DNA from: Caulobacter vibrioides
GTDB lineage: Bacteria; Pseudomonadota; Alphaproteobacteria; Caulobacterales; Caulobacteraceae
DNA length: 64,000 nt
Assembly: GCA_001449105.1 (NCBI GenBank)
Contig: LNIY01000070.1
Coordinates: 1-64,000, forward strand
Direction: 5' to 3'
A program made the position numbers and the translations under genes. The notes under the pieces are model-generated. The model searched no databases and was not told where the DNA came from. It saw only the letters and a program-made list of their open reading frames with translations. Below are positions 51,399 to 59,682 of this stretch, in pieces (the stretch's first letter is position 1; every line of letters begins with the position of its first letter).

Positions 51399-52043
51399 CT
51401 AGCCGCCGAAACCGCGCGAGCCGCCGCCGAAGCCGCCCCGCGAGATGACGCTGCTGCGGCTCTGCACGCGGGCCGGGGTCTCATAGCGCGAGGGCGCATC
51501 GAAGCTGTCGCGGCGCACCCGGCTGCGGCCCGAGAGGTAGTCGCGCGACACCGGATAGCCCGAGCCGCTGTAGTAGTTGCCCTCGCGGTCGCGATACATC
51601 GGCGCGCCGCGATAGCCGCCGCCCATGTTGTTGAGCGCCTGGCCGATGATGAAGCCGGTCAGCAGCGGGGTGAAGAAGCTGCCGCCGCCGTTGGCCTGGC
51701 TGCGCGGCACGCACTGGTCGACGCCGTAGCGCTCCTCGCAGCTCTGCCGGTCGGAATACTTCGGGGCGTTCTCGGCGCTGGCCTTCTGGGCCTCGTCATA
51801 GGCCGTCTGGCACTGGGCGGCGGTGAAGTCGCCCGAGGCCTTGCATTCGTCCAGGCTGGCGAAGCTGGAGGCGTCTACGCTCTTGCCCGAGACGGCGGCC
51901 GGCGGGTCGCCCCACTGGGTGGCCGAGCCGGGATCGTCGCACGCGACCAGGGTGAAGGCCGAGCCGGCCATCAGGCCGGTCAGCGCCACGGCGCCGGAGC
52001 GCTTGCGGCGTTTGGGGGTGGGCAGGGGAGAAAGCGCGTTCAT
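51399..52043 (-). CDS. DUF1190 lipoprotein (YjfM type)
   Basis: 214 aa from ATG 52043. A Lys/Arg-rich start is followed by a hydrophobic segment ending TLVAC, with a likely lipidation Cys35. Then comes a conserved cysteine-rich domain (FASLDECKASGDFTAAQCQT, YSDRQSCEERYGVDQCVPRS), the DUF1190 pattern, then a Gly/Arg/Ser/Tyr-rich tail (GGGYRGAPMYRDREGNYYSG and a terminal GGFGGGSRGFGG). It is the last gene of the minus-strand half of the yjf cluster, 8 bp after the DUF350 gene. Function unknown. Confidence 0.85.
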   Translation of the reverse strand: MNALSPLPTPKRRKRSGAVALTGLMAGSAFTLVACDDPGSATQWGDPPAAVSGKSVDASSFASLDECKASGDFTAAQCQTAYDEAQKASAENAPKYSDRQSCEERYGVDQCVPRSQANGGGSFFTPLLTGFIIGQALNNMGGGYRGAPMYRDREGNYYSGSGYPVSRDYLSGRSRVRRDSFDAPSRYETPARVQSRSSVISRGGFGGGSRGFGG

Positions 52044-52051
52044 ACCGGGCC

Positions 52052-52465
52052 TCACGAGGTCATGCAGGCGGCGTTCAGCAGGCCGACGGCCAGCGAGATC
52101 GACGCCAGATAGACGCCGGCCGCCAGCTCGTTCTTCTCGATCCGCTGGATCAGGTCTTTCAGCACCGTGAAGCGCACCAGGGTGAAGGCGGCGATCTGGA
52201 TGACGCCGGCCAGCAGGGCCCAGGCGGCGAACTCGATCAGGCTGACGGTGTGGCTCAGGGCGGAGGCCAGCGGCAGCACGTAGCCGACCACCGCGCCGCC
52301 GAGGGCGACGGCGGCCGCGACGTTGCCCTCGCGGATCAGCTTGGCTTCGTCGTAGGGCGTCACCGCCTGGTAGATGATCTTGAACACCACGGTGAACACG
52401 CCGGCGGCCACGAAGGCCACAAGGAAGGCCAGGGCGCTCTCGCCGAAGGCTTGGACGTCGAACAT
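52052..52465 (-). CDS. DUF350 membrane protein (YjfL type)
   Basis: 137 aa from ATG 52465. Four hydrophobic helices (ALAFLVAFVAAGVFTVVFKI, AAAVALGGAVVGYVLPLASA, EFAAWALLAGVIQIAAFTLV, LAAGVYLASISLAVGLLNAA), typical DUF350. In many bacteria DUF350 proteins occur with PspA-family proteins and are thought to act in membrane stress. It is 24 bp downstream of the DUF2491 gene. Confidence 0.9.
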   Translation of the reverse strand: MFDVQAFGESALAFLVAFVAAGVFTVVFKIIYQAVTPYDEAKLIREGNVAAAVALGGAVVGYVLPLASALSHTVSLIEFAAWALLAGVIQIAAFTLVRFTVLKDLIQRIEKNELAAGVYLASISLAVGLLNAACMTS

Positions 52466-52489
52466 CTTAGTTTCCCCCTGTCAGGTGGC

Positions 52490-53128
52490 TTAGGCGCGGA
52501 ATTCGCCCACTTCGAGCGGCACGCCGATCATGGTTTCGAACGAGACCTCGCGGTCCTCGGTCTCCATCTCGATGGCCAGCAGCAGTTCGCGGCCCTCGCC
52601 GGGCAGGTCGCGCGCGAACAGCATGCAGGTCTGGAATATCTTGCGGTCGGGAACGCCGTCGCGGTCGTCGTGCAGCTCTTCCCAGAAGGTGACGGGATCC
52701 TGGCTCTCGGCCTCCTCGCCGAACCAGAAGCGGTGGTACTCGGGCAGGCCGGCGGCGTTGAAGCTGCGGGCGCGCAGGCGCTTGCCCCACGCGTCGCGGT
52801 CGGCGCGGCCGCCCGGATAGGCGCTGTCCCAGGGCACGAAGATCGTCACGTCGGTCAGGCGCTGGCCGGCGCGGTCGTCCGACACGGCCTGAAACATCAC
52901 GTGGTCGTCGGTGTAGAACCGGTGCACGAAGCCGCCGTCCTTCAGGTCGACCAGGCCCTGGGCGGTGATTTCCAGCGTGTCGCGGTCGAGCGGGAACTTG
53001 GTGTCGGCGCCGAACCGCTTCCAGGCCAGCGGGTCCAGCCAGACGGTCCGGCCCAGGGTCACGTTGCGGATGGCGGGCAGGGCCGATTCCGGAGCGGGCT
53101 CCTTGCGGCCGAATAAGCGACTGAACAT
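52490..53128 (-). CDS. DUF2491 protein (YjfK type)
   Basis: 212 aa from ATG 53128. MFSRLFGRKEPAPES at the start, then RTVWLDPLAWKRFG, LEITAQGLVDLKDGGFVHRF, EYHRFWFGEEAESQDPVTFW and VPLEVGEFRA, matching the DUF2491 (YjfK) family of beta-rich cytoplasmic proteins. First gene of the minus-strand half, divergent from the DUF2170 gene by 145 bp. Biochemistry unknown. Confidence 0.85.
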   Translation of the reverse strand: MFSRLFGRKEPAPESALPAIRNVTLGRTVWLDPLAWKRFGADTKFPLDRDTLEITAQGLVDLKDGGFVHRFYTDDHVMFQAVSDDRAGQRLTDVTIFVPWDSAYPGGRADRDAWGKRLRARSFNAAGLPEYHRFWFGEEAESQDPVTFWEELHDDRDGVPDRKIFQTCMLFARDLPGEGRELLLAIEMETEDREVSFETMIGVPLEVGEFRA

Positions 53129-53273
53129 GGCGGGTCCCTGCAACACTAGCCCTTCATGTACGGCGCCAGCCTGCGCTGTAAAAGGGGCGACGCTCGCTCT
53201 CGACGGCTGGCGTTCGGCCTCCCATCTTGTATGAACACGGCCAAGATGGCCCGTTGAAGAGGATCACGACCCG

Positions 53274-53714
53274 ATGAGTCAGACGCCCTGGACTGTCCGC
53301 TCGCTGAAGGCGGCCCTGGACGAAGCGCCCGGACGCGGCGCCGACGAGATCACCGTCGGCATCCTGGAAGGCGCCGACGAGATTCTGCTGGCCACCATGC
53401 ACTGGCACGGCGACCTGGAAATCTACATCAGCGTCAGCGACCAGCAGGTCGCGGCTTCCGCCCTGCTGTGGCCGGTCGACGAACAGGAAGACCGTCACGC
53501 CTTCAACGAGTTCCTGCTCAAGGCCCAGAAGCTGGTGCCGCTGTCGAACTTCGGCATCTGCGTCGTCGGCGGCCGCGACTACTACGAACTCTTCGGCGAG
53601 CTCTCGACCACCACCTCGATCGAGGACATCCTGATCGAACTGCGCACCCTGGCCGAGAACGCCATCGAAGTGGCCTCCGACCTGCGCACTTCGTTCTCGT
53701 CCGCCGCCGCCTGA
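53274..53714 (+). CDS. DUF2170 protein (YjfI type)
   Basis: 146 aa from ATG 53274. MSQTPWTVRSLKAALDEAP, then ILLATMHWHGDLEIYISVSD, HAFNEFLLKAQKLVPLSNFG and DYYELFGELSTTTSIEDILI match DUF2170 (YjfI). It precedes the PspA-like gene by 30 bp, as yjfI precedes yjfJ in E. coli. Cytosolic, function unknown; perhaps a partner or regulator of the PspA-like protein. Confidence 0.88.
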   Translation: MSQTPWTVRSLKAALDEAPGRGADEITVGILEGADEILLATMHWHGDLEIYISVSDQQVAASALLWPVDEQEDRHAFNEFLLKAQKLVPLSNFGICVVGGRDYYELFGELSTTTSIEDILIELRTLAENAIEVASDLRTSFSSAAA

Positions 53715-53744
53715 CCCAAACCTAGAATTTCCCGGAGCCTTCCG

Positions 53745-54479
53745 ATGTCCATCTGGCGCAAGCTTTTCACCCTGGGTCGCGCCGGCGCCCACGAAGCCAC
53801 GTCCGCCGTCGTCGACGCGAACGCCATCCGCATCCTCGACCAGGAGATCCGCGACGCCGACGCGGCCCAGGCCAAGGCGCGCGACAACCTCGCCACCCTG
53901 GTCGCCCGTCGCCGCATCCAGGAGAACGACGTCAAGAGCCTGCGCGAGCAGGTGACCAAGTACGAGAACTCCGCCCGCGCCGCCGTCACCAAGGGCGACA
54001 TGGATCTCGCCCGTCAGGTCGCCCAGCGCATCGCCGACATCGAGAGCGAGGTCTCGCTGAAGGAGCCGCAGATCGGCTCCATGCGCGAGGCCGAGGACCA
54101 GTTGCACCAAGCCATCGCCGCCACCGACCGCCGCATCGACACGCTCAAGCGCGAGGTCGAGGTCGTGAAGGTCAACGAGTCTGTCCAGAAGGCGCAGGAA
54201 GCCGTCACCGCGCGCGGCGCGGGCGCCGGCGCCTCGCTGGGCTCGGCCGCCGACAGCCTGGCGCGGATCAAGGAACGCCAGATGGTCCGCGGCGAGAAGA
54301 TCAAGGCCGCCGGCGAACTGGAAGACCGCCGCACCGGCGCGGATCTCGACGAGAAGCTGCGCGTGGCCGGCATCCTGCCGGGCCAGTCGTCGGCCGACGA
54401 CATCCTGGCGCGCCTCGCTCCGCAGCCTGCTCCGCTGCAGATCGAGGACAAGGCCGCCGACGGCTCCAAGCCCGAATAA
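53745..54479 (+). CDS. PspA/IM30 family protein (YjfJ type)
   Basis: 244 aa from ATG 53745. Starts with an amphipathic helix (MSIWRKLFTLGRAGAHEATS) then a long coiled-coil (ILDQEIRDADAAQAKARDNL to VNESVQKAQEA), as in PspA/Vipp1/ESCRT-III-like membrane repair proteins. The C-terminus (LRVAGILPGQSSADDILARL) is YjfJ-like. Peripheral inner-membrane protein, likely in envelope stress. Followed by the ATP-grasp gene after 9 bp. Confidence 0.92.
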   Translation: MSIWRKLFTLGRAGAHEATSAVVDANAIRILDQEIRDADAAQAKARDNLATLVARRRIQENDVKSLREQVTKYENSARAAVTKGDMDLARQVAQRIADIESEVSLKEPQIGSMREAEDQLHQAIAATDRRIDTLKREVEVVKVNESVQKAQEAVTARGAGAGASLGSAADSLARIKERQMVRGEKIKAAGELEDRRTGADLDEKLRVAGILPGQSSADDILARLAPQPAPLQIEDKAADGSKPE

Positions 54480-54488
54480 GGACCAAGC

Positions 54489-55649
54489 GTGCGTCGTCTT
54501 ACCCTGACCCCTCGCGCCGACTGGCGCGAGAAGGCCGAGGCCGTCGGCTTCGTCTACCATCACACCGGCGGACAGGCCTATTGGGACGAGGGGACGGCGT
54601 ACGCCTTCACCCTGCGCGAGATCGAGGAGGATCTGGAGCCGGCCGCCGCCGAGCTTCACGACCTGTGTCTCGACCTCGTCGACGAGGCGGCGGCCAGCGA
54701 GGAAGTCCTCGAAAAGCTGGCCATCCCGCGCGAGCACTGGGACTTCGTCGCCGCCTCCTGGCGCGCCAAGGAGCCCTCGCTCTACGGCCGCTTCGACTTC
54801 GGCTACGACGGATCAAGCCCGCCCAAGCTCTACGAATACAACGCCGACACCCCCACCAGCCTGTTCGAGGCCGCCACCTTCCAGTGGCTGTGGCTGGAGG
54901 ACCTGCTGGGGAAGGGCGCGCTGCCCCCCGGGACCGACCAGTTCAACAGCCTGTTCGAGGCGATGCGCGATCGCTTCAAGCTGCTGTTCCCGAACGGCGG
55001 CTTCGTCCACTTCGCCAGCGACGACGAGGCCGTCGAGGATCGCCAGACGGTGCGCTTCCTCGAGGATCTCGCCGCCCAGGCGGGCCTGGATCCCAAGTTC
55101 GTGGCCATGAACGCCATCGGCCTCAACGAGGAGGGCCAGTTCGTCGACACCGACGGCTACCTGCTGCAGGCCGCGTTCAAGCTCTATCCGTGGGAAGACA
55201 TGCTGCGCGAGCCGTATGCGGCCAACCTGGCCACGGCCAAGGTCCGCTGGCTGGAGCCGCCGTGGAAGGCGATCCTGTCCAACAAGGCGATCCTTCCGCT
55301 GCTGTGGGAGCGTCACAAGGGGCACCCCAACCTCCTGGAGGCCTATTTCGAGGGTGATCCGGCCGCCTCGGCGCTCGGCGCGAACTACGTGCGCAAGCCG
55401 CTGTTCTCGCGCGAGGGCGCCAATGTCGAGATCGTCGGCGCGTCCGCCGAGCCGGTGCTCGACCAGGGTTACGGAGCCGAGGGCGCGATCGTCCAGGCCT
55501 TCCATCCGCCGCCCAGCTTCGATGGCAAGCATCCGGTCGTCGGCGCCTGGATCGTCGGGGCCGAGCCCGTCGGCATGGGCATCCGCGAGGATGACAGTCA
55601 GGTCACCAAGAACCTGGCGCGCTTCGTGCCGCACATCATCGAGGGGTGA
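54489..55649 (+). CDS. Glutathionylspermidine-synthase family ATP-grasp enzyme (YjfC type)
   Basis: 386 aa from GTG 54489. PKLYEYNADTPTSLFEAATF with QWLW, FPNGGFVHFASDDEAVEDRQ, YLLQAAFKLYPWEDMLREPY, ILSNKAILPLLWERHKGHPN and GAWIVGAEPVGMGIREDDSQ match the C-terminal amidoligase (ATP-grasp) domain of glutathionylspermidine synthase, without the N-terminal amidase. YjfC-type proteins are likely amide-bond-forming ligases with unknown substrates; true glutathionylspermidine synthesis is not implied. Third gene of the plus-strand half of the yjf cluster. Confidence 0.9.
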   Translation: MRRLTLTPRADWREKAEAVGFVYHHTGGQAYWDEGTAYAFTLREIEEDLEPAAAELHDLCLDLVDEAAASEEVLEKLAIPREHWDFVAASWRAKEPSLYGRFDFGYDGSSPPKLYEYNADTPTSLFEAATFQWLWLEDLLGKGALPPGTDQFNSLFEAMRDRFKLLFPNGGFVHFASDDEAVEDRQTVRFLEDLAAQAGLDPKFVAMNAIGLNEEGQFVDTDGYLLQAAFKLYPWEDMLREPYAANLATAKVRWLEPPWKAILSNKAILPLLWERHKGHPNLLEAYFEGDPAASALGANYVRKPLFSREGANVEIVGASAEPVLDQGYGAEGAIVQAFHPPPSFDGKHPVVGAWIVGAEPVGMGIREDDSQVTKNLARFVPHIIEG

Positions 55650-55696
55650 GGTTCGGCTCGAACCTGGATTGATCTCTCGGGGAAGGCCAACCTCCC

Positions 55697-55796
55697 CCGT
55701 AAAATCCCCGCGAAAGCGGGGACCCAGGCTTTTTCTGAAACGTGTGGCGCTCGACGATAAAACACCTGGGTCCCCGCTTTCGCGGGGATTTTACGG
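55697..55796. repeat. Perfect inverted repeat pair (REP-like), 32-nt arms
   Basis: Arms 55697-55728 and 55765-55796 are exact inverses, with a 36-nt spacer. Each contains the inner hairpin CCCCGCGAAAGCGGGG, the core seen also at 22070. Flanks continue to pair in part (CCTCCCC and AGAAGGGGG). Can fold into a very stable structure, 17 bp before the start of the next gene. Confidence 0.95.
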
Positions 55797-55813
55797 AGAA
55801 GGGGGCTTGGCTC

Positions 55814-56296
55814 ATGGATGACACCGCCGCTCCTTCCTTGGCCAGCTTTCAATGGGCGCGATCGGTCGTGGCCGCCGCGGCGATCCCGGCTGTCATCGCG
55901 TTAGCCTGGTTCATCGTCGAATTCCGTCTCACCAGCACGATCCAGACCCCCTACATCGGCGCGTTGTCGTCGACGCTGTCGTTGAGTTCAATTCTCGCCG
56001 TGGCCGCCTTCTCGTTCTGCATCCCGGCCTTGGCCAAGATGCTGTGGGGACGGCGGTGGATCGCCGCGCTGCTGCCGGTCGTGTTCATGGTCGCGATGTG
56101 GTTCGCGCTCGGTCTGACCAGCGTCGAGGGGGTCCTGCTGGAAATGGGACATGCGGCGGGGATCCGGCGCGTGGCCGCCTTCGCTCAAGCCGACGTCCTG
56201 GCGGTCGTGCTGTTCGTCGCGGCGACAGCCATCGGCGCGGGCCTCGTGGCATGGTCTCGGCCTGACTTGCCGCCCATGCTACGCTCCACCCCATGA
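55814..56296 (+). CDS. Small membrane protein of unknown function
   Basis: 160 aa from ATG 55814, the first start after the palindrome. Four predicted helices (VVAAAAIPAVIALAWFIVEF, TLSLSSILAVAAFSFCIPAL, WIAALLPVVFMVAMWFALGL, QADVLAVVLFVAATAIGAGL). No known family recognised. Followed by two small genes that overlap (ATGA and TGATG), so the three are probably one operon. Confidence 0.68.
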   Translation: MDDTAAPSLASFQWARSVVAAAAIPAVIALAWFIVEFRLTSTIQTPYIGALSSTLSLSSILAVAAFSFCIPALAKMLWGRRWIAALLPVVFMVAMWFALGLTSVEGVLLEMGHAAGIRRVAAFAQADVLAVVLFVAATAIGAGLVAWSRPDLPPMLRSTP

Positions 56297-56463
56297 GCGA
56301 CTCCCAGGATGACGGCCCGCCCGGCGAAACCCCGATCCAGCGGGCGCTGCGCATCAAGCAGGCGGCTATCGCCGCCCGTCCCAAGCCGCCGCGCGGCGGT
56401 CGCTTCCAACGCGAGCAGGCGTCCCGCAAGGCCGCCGGCTCCACCAAGCCGTGGAACAGCTGA
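56293..56463 (+). CDS. Small basic protein of unknown function
   Basis: 56 aa from ATG 56293 (below common ORF limits), overlapping the stop before it. Begins MSDSQDDGPPGETPIQRALR, continues with IKQAAIAARPKPPRGGRFQR and ends KAAGSTKPWNS. Basic, mostly disordered, no cysteine. Short proteins of this look occur in Caulobacter-type genomes; function unknown. Overlaps the DUF3606 gene by one base. Confidence 0.6.
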   Translation: MSDSQDDGPPGETPIQRALRIKQAAIAARPKPPRGGRFQREQASRKAAGSTKPWNS

Positions 56464-56645
56464 TGGCCGGTCTCAAGGACAAGCGTGGATTCATCGACAA
56501 GGACCGGCTCGATCTCTCCGAGCGCCAGGCCGTCGAATACTGGATGAAGCGCTGGGGCGTGACCCGCGATCAGATCACGGCCGCCCACCGCAAGGTGGGC
56601 CGGATGACCAAGGACATCGCCGCCGAACTGGGCAAGAAGCGCTGA
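56463..56645 (+). CDS. Small DUF3606 protein
   Basis: 60 aa from ATG 56463, TGATG junction with the preceding gene. IDKDRLDLSERQAVEYWMKR then WGVTRDQITAAHRKVG is the DUF3606 core (tryptophan-lysine-x-x-GVT). A second copy of the family is at 35131 with a different sequence. Function unknown. Confidence 0.78.
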   Translation: MAGLKDKRGFIDKDRLDLSERQAVEYWMKRWGVTRDQITAAHRKVGRMTKDIAAELGKKR

Positions 56646-56993
56646 GCGGGCGTTCCGCTCGCTGTGCGATCATTGTCATTTCGAGCGTCCTGGGGTGGCC
56701 TTCGACCAGTCCCCGTAAAGCGCTGCCATTCTCCGTGTGGCGACGTTTCGTGCCTTTGAAATGGCGCGTGCTGTCAAACTGCGATCAAGACAACGTTGTC
56801 ATAGCAATGATTTGCTGAATTCTTGGCAAATCTGCGGGAACGCAACGCACATGTGGACGCGTTCTTGGCCAAAATGCTAGGGAGGCCACGGATATTGCAC
56901 TGCGAGATTCAGATTTCGCGGGGCTGTTCCAGGGCGAGACGACCCCGATAGAGGGCGCGGCCTTTCTTCACTTTATCGCAGGGTGAACTCAAT
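56646..56993. promoter_or_regulatory. Upstream region of ppdK with a LacI-like palindrome
   Basis: 348 bp without a supported gene. GACAACGTTGTC at 56789-56800 is a perfect 12-bp palindrome with a central CG, as in LacI/GalR-type operators. Further down, TGGACGC (56854-56860) and GCTAGGGA (56876-56883) resemble a Caulobacter housekeeping promoter at 15-bp spacing. These would start transcription about 110 bp upstream of ppdK. Confidence 0.5.
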
Positions 56994-59678
56994 ATGCCGG
57001 TAGAGACGCTGACGAAGTCCCTTTGGGTCTATTCGTTCGGGGGAGGCGGCGCTGACGGCGACGCTTCCATGAAGAACCTCCTCGGAGGCAAGGGCGCCAA
57101 TCTCGCCGAGATGTCGTCGCTGGGTCTGCCGGTTCCGCCCGGCTTTACGGTCACCACCGAGGCCTGCGTCCACTACTACGCCAACGGCAAGCAGTATCCG
57201 GCCGAGCTGGCCGGGCAGGTCGCCGCCGGCCTCGCCAAGATCGAGGCCATCACCGGCAAGCGCTTCGGCGATGTGGCCAACCCGCTGCTGGTCTCGGTGC
57301 GCTCGGGCGCCCGCGCCTCGATGCCGGGCATGATGGACACCGTCCTGAACCTGGGCCTCAACGACGAGACCGTCGAGGGCCTGGCCGTCCTGTCGGGCGA
57401 CCGCCGCTTCGCCTACGACAGCTACCGCCGCTTCATCCAGATGTACTCGAACGTCGTGCTCGACCTGGAGCACCACATGTTCGAGGAGATCCTCGACGAC
57501 CATAAGGATCGCCTGGACGTCCACGTCGACACCGGCCTCACCGCCGACGACTGGGCCGCGGTCATCAAGGACTACAAGGCCGCCGTCCAGAACGAGCTGG
57601 GCAAGCCGTTCCCGCAGGACGCCCAGGAGCAGCTGTGGGGCGCCGTCGGCGCCGTGTTCGCCAGCTGGATGAACGACCGCGCCAAGTTCTATCGCCGCAT
57701 GCACGACATCCCCGAAAGCTGGGGCACCGCCGTCAACATCCAGTCGATGGTGTTCGGCAATATGGGCGACACCTCGGCCACCGGCGTGGCCTTCACCCGC
57801 AACCCGAGCAACGGCGACAACCGCCTGTACGGCGAGTTCCTGATCAACGCCCAAGGCGAGGACGTCGTCGCCGGCATCCGCACGCCGCAGTCGCTGACCA
57901 AGGCCGCCCGCGAGGAGATGGGCGACACGTCTCCTTCGATGGAAGAGGCGATGCCGGAGGTCTTCCAGCAGTTCAAGACCGTGGTCGAGACGCTGGAGCG
58001 CCACTACCGCGACATGCAGGACATCGAGTTCACGGTGGAGCAGGGCGTGCTCTACATGCTGCAGACTCGCAACGGCAAGCGCACCGCCAAGGCCGCGCTG
58101 AAGATCGCCGTCGACATGGCCGCCGAGGGCGTGATCAGCAAGGAAGAGGGCGTCTCGCGCGTCGAGCCGGCCTCGCTGGACCAACTGCTGCACCCGACCA
58201 TCGACCCGACCGCCCATCGCGACGTCGTCACCGTCGGCCTGCCGGCCTCGCCCGGCGCGGCCACCGGCAAGATCGTCTTCGACAGCGACGAGGCCGAGAA
58301 GGCCGCCGCCAACGGCGAGGCCGTGATCCTGGTGCGCGAGGAGACCTCGCCCGAGGACATCCACGGCATGCATGCGGCCCGGGGCATCATCACCGCCCGC
58401 GGCGGCATGACCAGTCACGCCGCCGTCGTGGCGCGCGGCATGGGCCGTCCCTGCGTATCGGGCGCCGGCGACGTGTCGATCTTCGCCAAGGAAGGCCTGT
58501 TCCGGGCCAAGGGCCGCGAGTTCAAGGCCGGCGAGGTGATCACCATCGACGGCTCCACCGGCGAGATCCTGGCCGGCGCGCCCAAGATGATCGAGCCCGA
58601 GCTGACCGGCGACTTCGCCACCCTGATGGGCTGGGCCGACCAGGTCCGTCGCCTGAAGGTGCGCGCCAACGCCGAGACGCCGCTCGACGCCAAGACCGCC
58701 CGCCAGTTCGGCGCCGAGGGCATCGGTCTTTGCCGCACCGAGCACATGTTCTTCGACGACACCCGCATCGCCGCGGTACGCGAGATGATCCTGGCCGACG
58801 ACGAGGCCGGCCGCCGTACGGCTCTGGCCAAGATCGCGCCCTTCCAGAAGGCCGACTTCGTCGAGCTCTTCACGATCATGGAAGGTCTGCCGGTCACCAT
58901 CCGCCTGCTCGACCCGCCGCTGCACGAGTTCCTGCCGCATACGGAAGAAGACGTGCAGGCCGTGGCCGTCGCGACGGGCCTGGACGCCGCCAAGCTGCTG
59001 CGCCGCGCCAAGGAGCTGCACGAGACCAACCCCATGCTCGGCCACCGCGGCTGCCGCCTGGGCGTCTCCTATCCCGAGATCTACGAGATGCAGGTCCGGG
59101 CCATCCTTGAGGCGGCATGCGAGATCGCCAAGTCGGGCAAGGCCGCGCCCGTGCCGGAGATCATGCATCCGCTCGTCGCCAAGGGCGAGGAGATGAAGTA
59201 CCTGCGCGACCTGACCGACCGCGTCGCCAAGGCGGTGCTGGCCGAGCAGGGCGTCGACCTGAAGTACACCGTCGGCACGATGGTCGAGCTGCCGCGCGCC
59301 GCCCTGCGGGCCGGTGACCTGGCCGCCAACGCCGAGTTCTTCAGCTTCGGCACCAACGACCTGACCCAGACGACGTTCGGCATCAGCCGCGACGACGCCG
59401 GCAAGTTCCTGGGCGCCTATATCGACAAGGGCATCTTCGAGAAGGACCCCTTCGTCAGCCTCGACCAGGACGGCGTCGGCGACCTGATCCGCATCGCCGC
59501 CGAGCGGGGCAGGGCGGCCCGTCCCGACGTCAAGCTCGGCATCTGCGGCGAGCATGGCGGCGACCCGGCCTCGATCTCGTTCTGCGAGAAAGTCGGCCTC
59601 GACTACGTCTCCTGCTCGCCCTACCGCGTGCCGATCGCCCGCCTCGCGGCCGCCCAGGCGGCCCTGGCCGGGAAGTAG
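56994..59678 (+). CDS. ppdK: Pyruvate, phosphate dikinase
   Basis: 894 aa from ATG 56994, typical length. N-terminal ATP-grasp (LLGGKGANLAEMSSLGLPVP, VSVRSGARASMPGMMDTVLN), the phosphohistidine domain with GGMTSHAAVVARGMGRPC (catalytic His475), and the C-terminal PEP/pyruvate barrel with FSFGTNDLTQTTFG and CGEHGGDPASISF, VSCSPYRVPIAR (catalytic Cys). It interconverts pyruvate and PEP with ATP and phosphate in the cytosol. The gene is monocistronic, with a palindromic operator candidate upstream and repeat elements downstream. Confidence 0.97.
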   Translation: MPVETLTKSLWVYSFGGGGADGDASMKNLLGGKGANLAEMSSLGLPVPPGFTVTTEACVHYYANGKQYPAELAGQVAAGLAKIEAITGKRFGDVANPLLVSVRSGARASMPGMMDTVLNLGLNDETVEGLAVLSGDRRFAYDSYRRFIQMYSNVVLDLEHHMFEEILDDHKDRLDVHVDTGLTADDWAAVIKDYKAAVQNELGKPFPQDAQEQLWGAVGAVFASWMNDRAKFYRRMHDIPESWGTAVNIQSMVFGNMGDTSATGVAFTRNPSNGDNRLYGEFLINAQGEDVVAGIRTPQSLTKAAREEMGDTSPSMEEAMPEVFQQFKTVVETLERHYRDMQDIEFTVEQGVLYMLQTRNGKRTAKAALKIAVDMAAEGVISKEEGVSRVEPASLDQLLHPTIDPTAHRDVVTVGLPASPGAATGKIVFDSDEAEKAAANGEAVILVREETSPEDIHGMHAARGIITARGGMTSHAAVVARGMGRPCVSGAGDVSIFAKEGLFRAKGREFKAGEVITIDGSTGEILAGAPKMIEPELTGDFATLMGWADQVRRLKVRANAETPLDAKTARQFGAEGIGLCRTEHMFFDDTRIAAVREMILADDEAGRRTALAKIAPFQKADFVELFTIMEGLPVTIRLLDPPLHEFLPHTEEDVQAVAVATGLDAAKLLRRAKELHETNPMLGHRGCRLGVSYPEIYEMQVRAILEAACEIAKSGKAAPVPEIMHPLVAKGEEMKYLRDLTDRVAKAVLAEQGVDLKYTVGTMVELPRAALRAGDLAANAEFFSFGTNDLTQTTFGISRDDAGKFLGAYIDKGIFEKDPFVSLDQDGVGDLIRIAAERGRAARPDVKLGICGEHGGDPASISFCEKVGLDYVSCSPYRVPIARLAAAQAALAGK

Positions 59679-59682
59679 GGAA

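Noticed and set aside
51431-51720. Prion-like or phase-separating domain in the DUF1190 lipoprotein tail
   Set aside because: Gly/Arg/Tyr-rich, but such tails are common in this family and nothing in the sequence supports more.
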